Positions 12,901 through 26,000 of a DNA stretch of 64,000 bases are shown here, in pieces; the stretch's first letter is position 1; each line of letters begins with the position of its first letter. Source of the DNA: Rattus norvegicus. Its lineage: Eukaryota; Chordata; Mammalia; Rodentia; Muridae. The position numbers and the translations under genes were made by a program. The stretch spans positions 44,625,225 through 44,689,224 of the forward strand of contig NC_086031.1 in NCBI RefSeq assembly GCF_036323735.1, in the 5' to 3' direction. The notes under the pieces are model-generated. The model ran no database searches, was not told where the DNA came from, and saw only the letters and a program-made list of their open reading frames with translations.

Positions 12901-15900
12901 CATGTGGGTAGGCATGGTGCTGGAGGAACCAAGAGTTCTCCATCTTGACCCACAGGCAGCCAGGCAGCGGCAGGAGACCGTGCCACTCTGAGCCCAGCTT
13001 GGACAGAGTAGACCTCAGAGCCTGCCCCCACAGTGACACGCTTCCTCTAACAGCACACCTACCCCAACAAGGCTAAGCCTACTTTAGCAAGGTCACACTT
13101 CCTAATGGTGCGATTTCCTGTGGGCCAAGTATTCAAACACGTGAGTCTATAGAGACCATGCTTATTTAAAGAGCCACATCTATTCATCAGTTGATAGATA
13201 TTTAGATTATTTCTATTCACCGGCTATTGTGAACAGAGCAGCAATGGACATGGGTGAGCAAGTGTCTCTGTAACAGGATTTGCACCTCTAGTGTATGCCC
13301 CAAGAAGCATAGCTGGATCGTATAGTAAAACTATTTCTAGCATCTTGAGTCATTTCTACAGTGACTGCAATAGTAGCTCTCCCAGTTTGTACTCCAAAAC
13401 AATGTCTAAACCTCCACTTCCCCCATGTTCACGGTAGCATTACTGTTATTCATTATTCCTAATGTTAACCATTCTAACTGGTAAAATGAAATGACAATGT
13501 CATTTTCATTTGCCTGAAAATCCCCTAAGGATTTTGAACATTCTAGACAATATTTCCCAGCCATTTGCATTTCTTCTTTTAATACTCTGCTTAGTTCAAT
13601 ATTGAAATTTTTTAATTGTGTTGTTTTCTCAGGGTGTTAGTTAGGTTTTATCAACTTGACGAAAACCTAGCCTCAGCAACTGAGGAATTGGCTCCATCAG
13701 GTTGTCCTAGGGGCATATCTGTGGGGTAGTGTCTTGTTAATAATTGATATGGGAGGGACCAGCCCAGTGTGGCAGGTGGTCTTAGGTTGGATAAACAAAG
13801 CAAATGGAGCAATTCCGTAAGCAGTGTTCACTGCTCCCGTTACTGCCTTGACTTCCTTCTACGACAGATCGTGACATGGAAATGTAGTGCAAATAAATCC
13901 TTCCCATTCCAAGTTTGCTATTGGTCATGGTATTTCTAACAGCAATAAAAAAACAAACTGGGGTGTGTAGTGCTTGCCCTTTTAGTTCTTACTATATTCT
14001 AGATCTAATCCCCTATCAAATGAATAGTTAGTAAAAGAAATTCCCCTTTCTGTAGGCTGCCTCTTCATTCAAGTGATGGTATCTTTTGCTATATAGCATT
14101 TTAGTTTCATGAGGTCTCACTTGCGAATTGTTGGTCTTAGTGCCCATACCACTGGGGTACTGTTCAGAAAGTCCTTCTCTATGCTTATAAGTGGAAGTAT
14201 ACCCTCTTCTTTATCCTCCAAGAGATGAAAGGCACAGATGCTGTTGAGATCCTTGATCCATTTAGAAGCGAGAGATAAGGATCTATTGTATGTGTTGTTA
14301 GTCCAGTGTCCAACAAATTTTTCTGAAGATGCTGTTCTTTTTGGCCGATGTGTACCTTTTGCCTTTGTCAAAGATCAGAAGGCTTTAGGACTATGGTCTT
14401 CTATTTGGGCCTTCAGTTTGACTCTATTGATCAGCCTGTCTGTCTTGATGCCATTCCCACGCTGTGTTTCGACTTGTAACTCTACGGTATGACTTGAATT
14501 CAGAGGTGGTTCTACCCACAGAGGCATTTACTGTTTAGGACTGTTCTTCCTATCCACATTTCAATATTTCAACATGAGTTCTGAGATTCTGCTTTCAATT
14601 TCTACGACGAATTTCACTGAAATTTTGATAGCAATTATATTGAATCATAGATTTTTTTTGGTAGGATGGCTCATCTAATGATAGTAATTCTAATCTATGA
14701 GTAAATGATGTATTTCCCTCTTGTGTCTTCTTCAGTTTCTCCCCTGTAATAACGTTTTCTTTGTATACGTTTTTCAATTCCCTCTTTAGATTTAGTCCAA
14801 GAACATTTTTTTAATGTTCTTATGCTTCTTTCTTGGTGTTTGTCACTGGAACAGAAGAAGGCTACTGATTTTACGTATTAATTCTGTATCCTACAACTTT
14901 GCTGAATACATTTATTAGCTACATGAGTTTTGTTGGAATCTTTAGGATTGGGGTATTTTATATATAGGAATTAAATAATTTACAAATAATGACAAGTCTT
15001 CCTTCCCTATCCATATACCCTTATCTCCTATACTTGTCTTATTGCTTTAGCGAAGCGTTCAAGTGCTATATTGAATATACATGGACACGGAGAGAAGGCT
15101 GCTCTTCTATATTTTAGTGGAAATAATGTGAGCTCTCTTCCATTTAGCACTGTGTGAGCTGTAGGTATCCTATATGTTGCCTTTATTATTTTGAGGTATG
15201 CCTATGTATCTCCAGTTTCTCTGGGGCTTTTATTATAAAGAGATGTTGAGTTTGTCAAAACCCTTTTCTATACCTACTGAGATGTTCCCATGGTTTCTGT
15301 CCTTGAGTCTATTTATTTGTGAATTATATTTATTGTTACATATGTTGGGCCATCTATCTACACAACTCTGGGATGATGCTGACTTGATCGTGGTGGATTA
15401 TCTATTTGATGTGATCTTTAATTCAGTTTGTGATTATTTTACTGAGACATTTTGCATCTGTGTTCATCATTAACCTATAATTTTACCTTTTTAGTTGGAC
15501 TTTTATCTGGTTCTGGTATCAGGATAATACAGGTTTAGTGGGGAAGAAAAGAGATTCTTCCTTTTCTATTTTACATACAAACTTAAAGAGCATTGTTATT
15601 ATTTATTATTTGAAGACCCGATAGAAATAATTCTGTTGGCTAAGATCAAAAACTCAGGTGACAGCAGATGCTGGCGAGGATGTGGAGAAAGAGGAACACT
15701 CCTCCATTGCTGATGGGGTTGCAGACTGGTACAACCATTCTAGAAATCAGTCTGGAGGTTCCTCAGAAAATTGGACATTGAACTGCCTGAGGATCCAGCT
15801 ATACCTCTCTTGGGCATATACCCACAAGATGCCCCAACATATAAAAAAGACACGTGCTCCACTGTGTTCATCGCAGCCTTATTTATAGTAGCCAGAAGCT

Positions 15901-18900
15901 GGAAAGAACCCAGATGCCCTTCAACAGAGGAATGGATACAGAAAATGAGGTACATTTACACAATGGAATATTACTCAGCTATCAAAAACAATGCCTTTAG
16001 GAAATTCATAGGCAAATGGTCGGAACTGGAAAATATCATCCTGAGTGAGGTAACCCAATCACAGAAAAACACACATGGTATGCACTCATTGATAAGTGGC
16101 TATTAGCCCAAATGCTTGAATTACCCTAGATGCCTAGAACAAATGAAACTCAAGACAGATGATCAAAATGTGAATGCTTCACTCCTTCTTTAAAAGGGGA
16201 ACAAGAATACCCTTGGCATGGAATAGAGAGGCAAAGATTAAAACAGAGACAGAAGGAACACCCATTCAGAGCCTGCCCCACGTGTGGCCCATACATATAC
16301 AGCCACCCAATTAGACAAGATGGATGAAGCAAAGAAGTGCAGGCTGACAGGAGCCGGATGTAGATCTCTCCCGAGAGACACAGCCAGAATACAGCAAACA
16401 AAGAGGCGAATGCCAGCAGCAAACCACTGAACTGAGAATAGGACCCCCGTTGAAGGAATCAGAGAAAGAACTGGAAGAGCTTGAAGGGAGATCCCATAGG
16501 TACAACAATGCCAAGCAACCAGAGCTTCCAGGGACTAAGCCACTACCTAAAGACTATACATGGACTGACCCTGGACTCTGACCTCATAGGTAGCAATAAA
16601 TATCCTAGTAAGAGCACCAGTGGAAGGGGAAGCCCTAGGTCCTGCTAAGACTGAACCCCCAGTGAACTAGATTGTTGGGGGGAGGGCGGCATGGGGGGGG
16701 GAGGATGGGGAGGGGAACGCCCATAAAGAAGGGGGGGGAGGGGGATGTTTGCCCGGAAACCGGGAAAGGGAATAACACTCGAAATGTATATAAGATATAC
16801 TCAAGTTAATAAAAAAAAAAAAGAAATAATTCTGTGATGAATCTGTCTGGCCCTGAGATATTTTTAAATTGGAAGACCTTTGTTTAAAATTAAATTTAAT
16901 TTTTTTTTAACTTACTCACTTTACATCCCATTCACTGGCCCCTCCCAGTTACCTCTCCCACAATCCTTAGCCTACTGTGCTTCCTTTCCCTTCCCCTCTA
17001 AGCAGGTGTCCCCTTCCTGGATATCCCCCTACCTGGGCACTGCCTCTCCTACTGTGGCCAGATAAGTCAGCCCAGCTAGAAGAACTAACCCACATACAGA
17101 CAACAGCTTTTGGGACAGCCCCTGTTGCAGCTGTTTGGGACCCACATGAAGACCAAGCTGCACATCTGCTACATATATGCAGTCCAGCCTGGGTATGTTC
17201 TTTGGTTGGTGGTTTAAATTCTGAAAGCCCCAAGGGTTCTTGTTAGTTGATTCTGTTGGTCTTTCTGTGAAGTTTCTACTGGGAGACTTTTAATTGTTGC
17301 TCTTATGTTACTGGTGTTTTGGATCTTTTTAAACCATTTACTTCATCTTGTTTCAACTCCGATTGGTCACATGCACATAGATATTCCACCCATTTCCATG
17401 TAATATAGATTTTTTAAAATTTATTTTTTATGATCCTTTGGATTTCCTACGTGTTTGCTATAATGTTTTCCTTTTCATCTATGATTTTGTTAATTTGGAT
17501 CCTCATTCTCTTTCTTTTCATTGATTTAGCTATACATTTGCCAATCTTGTAAATCTCACCAAAGAACCGACTCTTCAGTTCAATTCTTTGTATTGTTTGT
17601 TGTATTTTTCTTAATTTTGACCCTAGTATTATCTTTGTCATTACACTATTTGTGTGTGTGTGTGTTTTTATATCATTTTCTGAGTCTTTTAGGTGTATTA
17701 GTTATTAACTTGACAGCTCTAAAAAACTTAGGCAAACATTTAGTGCTATAAATTACCCTCTTAAGATTTCCTTCATTGTGTTCCATAGATTTTGACATAT
17801 TGTGGTTTAATTATTTATCCCATTATATGAAGTTTTAGGTTTCTTCTTCGGTTTTTCATTGGCCCAATTGTCATTCAGCAGTGTGTAGTTTCTATTCCTA
17901 CTGACAGCCATCTTTATTCTATTGTTGCCCAAAGGAATATAGAATGCTATTTTAAGGTTCTTATATTTGTTGAAACTTTGTCTCAATAGAACAAGTTCTG
18001 TGGCTGGCTAAGAAGAATGTGTAATCTTTATTGTATTCTGTAGATGCATGTCAGGTCTGTTTTATTAAGTCCAATGTTTCTCCACCTAGTTTCTGTCTAT
18101 TGATGCGCATGAGGCAGTAAATAATCCACTATGACTATTTTGATTAATCTATACTTTTATGTCTAATAGTATTCCTTTTATGAATTAGGTGTCTCTAAAT
18201 TTGGTACATATATGCACAGAAATATAATAATCTCTTAGCAGATATTTCTTTTGTGAGTATATCATAACCCTCTATTTCCTCTGACTAATCTTTGTTGGAC
18301 TTTTATTTTGTCAGATAACAGAAGGGCTAAAGCTGCTTGTTTTCTAGTTCCATTTCATTGAATATCTTCCCCATCTTTATACCCAAAGTGGGCATCTGTC
18401 AGTGAGAGTGGGGGTTGTTCTTTCTTGAAGACAGAAGAAAAGCTGGATCCTGTTTTATAACTCAATCTGTTACTCTCTCTCTTTATTGGAGAATCAAGAG
18501 TTATTATTAAACAGTTTTAATTCTTGTCATTTGTTGTTATGGTGGTGTTTTCTTAGACCTCTTTAGATTTAACTATTTTAGAATTATTTATTCCTGTGAC
18601 CTCGTGGTGTGTTTCTCCTTCTCTTGTGACTTAAGTATTCATTTCAATATCACTGTAGAGAGAGCATCATGGTCATAAATCACTGTGATGTGTTTTTACC
18701 ATGTGACATTTTTATTTCTCCCTTGATTATGACTGATACTTTTGCTAGGTACGGTAGTGTGGGCTAGCATATGTGGTATTTCTAAGCTTGTAGAACATCA
18801 GTTCAATCCCTTTTGCATTTTAAAATCTCCACTGGAAAAAATCAGCCGTTAGTCTGATGGGTCTGTATTTACAAATGACTTAACATTTCTTTCTTGCAGT

Positions 18901-21900
18901 TCCATATATTTAGTTCTTTGTTCCATATATTTAGTTTCTTTCACTATAAACTATTGAGGGAGTTTATTTTCTGTTCCAGTCTTTTTGGTACTCACTATGC
19001 CGCTTCCCCTTTGATAGGCTCTTCTTAGATTTGGGGATGTTTTTTCTATGATTTTGCTGAAACTATTGTCAATAAAAATAATTTGTTAGAGACTTTAATC
19101 TATGTTTCTTTTCTTCTTCTAGACTTTGTTTGTGTGTTTTGTCTTTTCATAGTAATTCCAGAGTTACTTCATTGATGGTGGTTGTCATTTTAATTTTACG
19201 TTTTCTTTGAATGATTCAATTCCTCTACCCTGTCTTTAAGCCCTGGAGTGGGATGACCCACTGGCAGGTCAATCAAAAGAACTTCATGTGTTATCTGGAT
19301 TCACTAATACATTTTTCAGATCTGATCCATAGCATAAAAACTCCCTGTAATCAGAGTCTGCTTTTACTGCTAAAACGACAAGCTTCTGTTAGATTTTTTA
19401 AAAAAGCAATATTTTTCTTAGAAATTTCACTGAGGTCTGCAAAATCATAATTACCTGCCGAAGCTCCTCTTTTGTTCCCATAAACAGACTATGTAAAGAG
19501 ATATCTTTCTATATTGCTGAGGTAAGAATTCTGGGTCAGGAGCAACTCTGTTAGGTGTCAACCTACATGTTTCTCAAGAACTACAAAACACACACCAATT
19601 TGTAGCTAGCTGATATCATGATGGTCACATAGACTTTTCCTTCTGCCAGAACCCCCAAACTTCACATGGCAAAGGAAGGATCATAGAGTCTCGCTCTGAC
19701 AAGATTTGAGCTGTGAGCTCCACCCCAGATCCACCAGCAGTGAATGTGAAGCTTAACTTTGCTTGCTGTCAGGCTTCTCTGTCTATTTTTGTCTGATTCT
19801 AAAGTAGTCCACAGAAAGATTTACATTCTTAGCGCCTGAAACTTTATGGCTACTTTTGGTACTAAATAATTTAATCTTGAGTTAAAATAGTGAATTCAAT
19901 TTTTATGTTAAGTGATAAAACTATATTCATTTGAAGCACGAGGTCCAGTCATTTAGACATTTAATAATGCACGTTTTGAAAAGCAATACTCACCCTTACA
20001 CCCCCTAAGCATGCTCCAGCTGAGATCTTTCTGACAAATCACAGTCATGGGCTGTCTCGTAGCAGGTTCATAGCCAGGACGACAGATGTAACGGAGCACA
20101 GTACCCACTGGATATACATCTTCCTTTCTTGGCCTGGGACTGGTTATCAGGGCAGCATTAGGAATGTCTGGAATATCAGTGCAACTATCTGCTCACGAAA
20201 TAAGGAAGAGAGAAAAAGGACATTTTTAACAGGGCTGCCATAGCTCTCAGGGAACGTGTCTGAGCAAAGGGTACCAACAAGAACTAGAGTTCTATAGCTC
20301 GCATATTACCCACACTAGAAAACATATAGGGACTTTGCCAAGTTTAGCCCAGCACCTGACAGATTATAACCAAAGGCACTACCAAGTGTTTTCTGCGTGC
20401 TGTGCCAACTGCACTCGACAGCAATTTTTCTCTCCATTGTAATTTAGAGAGTCTCATTTCTAAATTGAAGCATTAGGTTTTCTAAATGAAAGTGGCAGGG
20501 AAACTTTCATAAACAACAAAAACTGTGTTTGTTTTCTTGACTAAGGAAATGGAACAAAAGCCATTTTCCCTCATCCAGGAAAGAACAAGAACAATCAAAG
20601 CACCGAACAGGACTGGGCTTTGAGTCACGTCTTGCTTTCCTTGCCTGATGCTGCTACCTCACATGTAATATGTACATCTAGAGTTCATGCTCATTGCATT
20701 GAATCTACAAACATTTGCCATGAGGCATAGAGGATACTCCTTCAAAAAGCACAGACTGACAGTCTTAAAATATTCACAGAGTATGGCTTTCCGTACTACC
20801 CAGTTTCAAGATGGTTTTATCATCTCATAAAGAAACTCCAGTTGTTGGTTTGCTTGTTTGTTTTTAAGTATTACATTGAGCTTTTTAAATAACTGGAACC
20901 ACGCCGTATATTTTCTTTTCCTTTCGTGGCTGGCTTTCTTTATTAGACACCATACTCTACGATGAGTCCACATCCGCCATTTTTCAGTACCTCGTTTGTA
21001 CTGTGTATGATATTCCATTGTATAGTCCCACTGGGTTTTCACTGTTGTCCTGTGGACGGGTATTTGGGTTGATGGCTGTATGGACAATGCTGCTCTGAAC
21101 TTTCATGTGAAAATCTTCCGTGTGGATATCTGTTTTCATTTCTCTGGTAGAATCAAGCATTAACCCCGTGCTCAGACTTCAGGGGAACTGCTGCGATCAT
21201 TTTCTAAAATGGCCGTGCTAGTTTAGATTGCTCTGTGGAATGTCATGCAGCTGTGCTGAGATTACAGGTTCCTTTCTCCCGATAAGAACCTGTCCATCAA
21301 GCACCTGCGATCCCCAGAAAGTCTATCTGTGTAACCGAGGCATTCACAGAACTCCAAAATCTAGCCGATTGTTTTCATTTACTCTGAAAACTCCTTCCTG
21401 CTCTCCAAAGTTCGTAGATACCCCTCACTTATCCGGAATAAAGTGTGTGCATTCTAACCCACCCCAAACAAAGCATGTGCACAAGCTAAGAGAGCTGTTT
21501 CATGAAGATCACCAGGCCTTTGCCTAAGAGAGGTGTTAACACTAAGATCCTTGGAGAAGGCCTTCTCCTTCCCATCCTCATTCCCACCAGCTCCCTGCCC
21601 CCATCCCAGGCATTCTCTCCCAGATGGACTGGGATCCTGCAGAACTCTACCCATTCTGGACTCAGCCTAGAGTGCAGCTGCACCTGGATACCCTGAGCAG
21701 GAGAAAGTGGGGGATGTCTTGATTATCATCTGAGACAGAGCAAATGGTTTCTTTACTAGTTTTAGTCAACTTAATAGATGCTACTCCAGGCTAGAGACTG
21801 TATTGCTACTTACTTATCCAACTGTTTCAGAAGTCCCAAAGATAAGGCTCACGGGGCCTCACAGGTACAATAAGAGTACGATGTATCAGAGGTCTCCTCC

Positions 21901-23011
21901 CCTTAGCAGTAGTGTGTGGCCTTGACTCAACTTCTGAAAATGTTTTCCCATCTGCCAAATTAGGGCAATAACACTGCCCACAAGTGACTTATTGCCTGAA
22001 TTCTTTCTATGAAGCAAGACTAGCTCCAGCTTAATATTATAACTTTTATCACTCTTAAAATGATCCACAAGTTAATCGTTTTATGGTATCTTAGTCCACA
22101 CAATACTTTTGTACAAATCTTAGAAAGGGATATTTTATTATCCATCTTTCAAAATCACTGTGTTAGACAATTTCCAATGAACTCCCAAAAATTAATGAAG
22201 CATGTATACTAATCTTCTACATCGACAGAACCAGCGCTTCTCCTTAGGATGGCACGATGAATGAGCACGTGTGACAGATGACCTTGAGAGGAGTGAGTAC
22301 TGAAATCACCCTCTTCCCAACAAGAAGACAAGATAAAATTATTAGTCCAAATTTAAATTTTTGTGATTCAGAACCTAGACATACATGTATGTCCACACAG
22401 ATATATCTAAGTATCTTCAGCTGCCAACTGTGAAACTCCTTCATGGTCCATACTTACTGAGCTCACACACTGGTACGGGACTCCAGCTGCCATCAGCCTC
22501 ACAATGGATTACACCGCTGCCTCTGAGGACAAACCCTTTCTGGCAGACAAATCTCACAGAGTCTTTGTATTTATAGGTATGCTTGAATCCAGAATTAATT
22601 GTTCCATGCAAAACTTTTGGCCAAGGACAGATGATTCCTACAGAATTGTGACAACAGATAAGTATATTTTAAAAGATGAGGCATATGGGGAAGGGGTTCA
22701 AGGGGTAAAGTACACACAAGGACCTAAGTTCTAATCCCCAGAACTCACATACAAATCAGGCATGGCAGCATGCATCTGTGATTCCAGTGATCCTGTGATA
22801 AGATAAGAGACTCCCCTAAAGCTACAAGGACAGTTGTCATGGTGCATGACAGACATGGCAGAGTGTCCCTCTAATCCCAGTCTTTGGAAAGCTAGGGTCA
22901 CATAATGAGACCCTGTCTCAGGGTAGCAGTGGGGCTGCCTAAACATAGAAAGTCAGTACCAACCTACAAGGTTGTCCTCTGACCTCCACATACATACAAT
23001 GGCATTCATGA

Positions 23012-23056
<45 letters not shown>

Positions 23057-26000
23057 ATAAATACAGACGTATGCACACACAATCGCATATACACACACAT
23101 CATATACATTATCACAGATAAGCTGAGATCTGGGGATATAACTTAGTGGAAAGTGCCTACCAAGTGCTCAACTATGTTCAAAGCAACTTTATTCATAATC
23201 GCCAGAAGCCGGAAACAATCTAGGTGCCCCTCAACTGAAGAATGGATAAGAAAATGTACAATTGCACAATGGAATATCATTCAGCTGTTAAAATCAATTA
23301 CATCATGAGATTTGTGGGCAAATGAATGGAACTAGAAAAAAACATCATCCTGCATGAGGTAACTCAGACCCAGAAAGACAAACATAGTTTATACTGGCTT
23401 CTAAGTGAATATTAGCTATAAAGAAAAAGACAACCATAAATACAGTCCTCAGACCCAGAGAGGCTAAGTAATCAGGAAGGTTTAAGAGGGGACACAAGGA
23501 TCTCCTTAGGAAGTAGAAGTAGAATAGATTATGTGGGTGGACAGGAGGAGGGTAAGGTTGGGAACAGGAAGAATCAGGTAGAGGAAGGGAGAAAAAATTG
23601 GGAGAAACAAATGGAATTGGGGGACATTTCAGGGTCGAGGTGGAAACCTAGTGCAATGACAACTCCATGAAATCTATGTGAGTAACCCTAGCAAAGACTC
23701 CTAGTAACAGGGAACAGACAGCCTGAACCAGCCATCTTCTGTAAGCAGGCAAGGCCTCAAGTGGAGGGTTGAAACACCAACCCAGACACAAAGCCTTTGA
23801 CCTCCAGTTTGTCCTGCCTGCAGTGTATGCTGGGAACACAGCCTAGCATAATGGTTATCAAAGAGACCAGAGAGACTTCATTCATTAACAGATGCCAGCA
23901 AATGCAGAGACCCACAGGCAAATATTAGGTGGACCCCAGGGAGTCCCGCTGAAGAGGGGGAGGAAGGGATAGAGGAACCAGAGAGGTCAGAGATGCATCA
24001 TAAGGACACAGTCCACAGTCAACTGACTGGGACTCATGCAGGCTCATGGAGATCAGGGAGCCTGTTGGGTTGGCTTATATTCTCTGCATATATGTGATAG
24101 CTGAGTAGCCTGGTGTTCTGGTAGGAACCATAGCAACAGGAGTGGTGGCTGTCCTTGACTCTTTGCCCACTTGTGTGACACTTCCTACTACTGGGTTGTC
24201 TTGTCCAGCCCTGATGTGATGGAATGTGCCTGGTCTTATTGTAGCTTGCTATGTAGTGTTTGCTTGAGGTCGCTGGGATGCCTGCTCTTTTTCAAAGGGA
24301 GGTAAAAGTAGAGGGTCTGGGGGAGAAGGGAGGTGGGGAGCAGAAACTAGGCAGAGGGGAAGGAGGGGAACCTGTGGTCAGAATGTATTATATGAGAGAA
24401 TAATTTTTAAAAAAATTATAAACCAACTTAAAAAACCCATTTAAGTGATCATATGCCATGACCAAATTGGTATTATTCTATAGATGGAACGTTTTTTCAA
24501 CACAGGTAAATAGGTAACGTAATAATATTCAGAATATACATGGACTTAAATACAGAAATCACATGATCATCCCAAGTGATATAGATAAAACTTTCAACAA
24601 AGCTCGACATCTCTGCACAATAAAAGTCCTGAAAAAAGTAGAAATCTGAGACTAACACCTCAACATTACAAAGGCTATAAACAGCACATCTGTATATGTT
24701 GGGGTCTCTGCAAACACCATGGCCAGCACAGTGTCAATCCAGGAAAGGCAAGAAGGAAACTGAGCTTTACCTGACGGAGTAGCTGCTGTTGGTTCCAGGA
24801 GTGTATATTTTAGGCATATTTAAAGAACAGCACAATTTGGATAAAAAGTTTCCTTGTGATGAATAACTCAATCCCCTATGCACAGCAAAGCTTAAGGCAT
24901 GATTACATTGAAACTCTTGTAAATTTCAAGTGATGTCTTCCATAAAGATAGGTTTTTATAGATTAATGGAGCAAGGCTTAAGGTAAACAATGCTCAAAGA
25001 TCTGGGGGAAGGGTGGTAGTCTAGACCGACTGAGATAAACAAGCTCAGGGAAAGGGTCTGGGGCAATCAGGTAGCCTACCATGAAGATAGTGCAGAGGTC
25101 ACCAGGCTATTAACTACATCCATCCCAAGCCTCCTGGCTGGAAGATAGGTTATGCATCTTTCCCTTTGAAGAGACAGGCATGCATGTTACCATTCATGGT
25201 CTCCTTGGTGCTTACGCATGAACACAGGACCTATGTGCTTCCTATGCCCTGTAGCCAACATCAAACTAAATAGGAAAAAAAAAACAGTGCTTCCTCTAAA
25301 CTCTGGAGTAAAACTAAGGAGCCTACTCTTGCTACTCTTATTCATTGTAGTGCTTGAAACCCTGGCTAGAGCAATAAGACAAGAATAAGAAACAAAAGGA
25401 ATACAAGTAGTAAAGGAAGAAGTCAAACAGCCCCTGTTTGCTGGTGGCTTGTCCTATATAAAAACAAACAAACAAAAACACTTCAATGAATTCATCAGAA
25501 AACTCTTAGGCCTAATAAATACTTTCAGTTCAGGAACAGAAATACAAACATATTACTAGTTCTAAATAGAAGGTGGTGATGTGCTCACTCCCAGACAAAG
25601 GATAGAATTCATCTTTCTTTCTTCTACTAAAGAGATTACAAGGAATGCCATGAGGCCAATGTCACCTGGACTGCTAAGCCCTATTCAAAGCTGTTGGCTT
25701 GTCCAGGATGCTTTCCAGGCAAGATGGCCTGTGTGTAGCTAACACCTTAGAACAGGCTATAGATGAATAAGAAGAAACTCTTCCTTTACTAAATCAATGT
25801 GATATGATGTTACTTGCACTCTAATGCATTGAGTATCTCTAATAATAGGTACATCTACACACTCGTTAATTTTTATCTTTAAATGACTCTACTTCCCACA
25901 GTAAATTCACCTCCCCCCATTTTTAAGTAAAACGTAAGTGAAACAATTGAAAACAATATGTTCCTGTGACTTACTTTCACAGGTAGGAGGGCTTGGGCTC

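Larger units (their letters stand above)
12360..19300 (-). repeat. Old antisense L1, broken by later insertions
   Basis: Antisense L1 text appears in order at 12360-12763 (3' end), 13185-13635, 13965-15636 (ORF2), about 16836-16880 and 17280-19300 (ORF2 to the ORF1 junction). One long Lx-type copy in the same orientation as C4bpa was therefore interrupted by an MT LTR, an unidentified repeat, a young L1 and another fragment. All frames are broken. It accounts for most of this 8.5-kb intron. Confidence 0.75.

Noticed and set aside
16967..17246. Opposing 88-89 codon frames
   Set aside because: They arise from a pyrimidine-rich repeat-like insertion between L1 pieces. No protein resemblance.
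19994..20188. Possible 1-base frameshift in the CCP5 exon of C4bpa
   Set aside because: A first reading seemed to add a base near 20160. Recounting the line gives 195 bases, phase 1 on both sides and an open frame through NSCTDIPDIPN.
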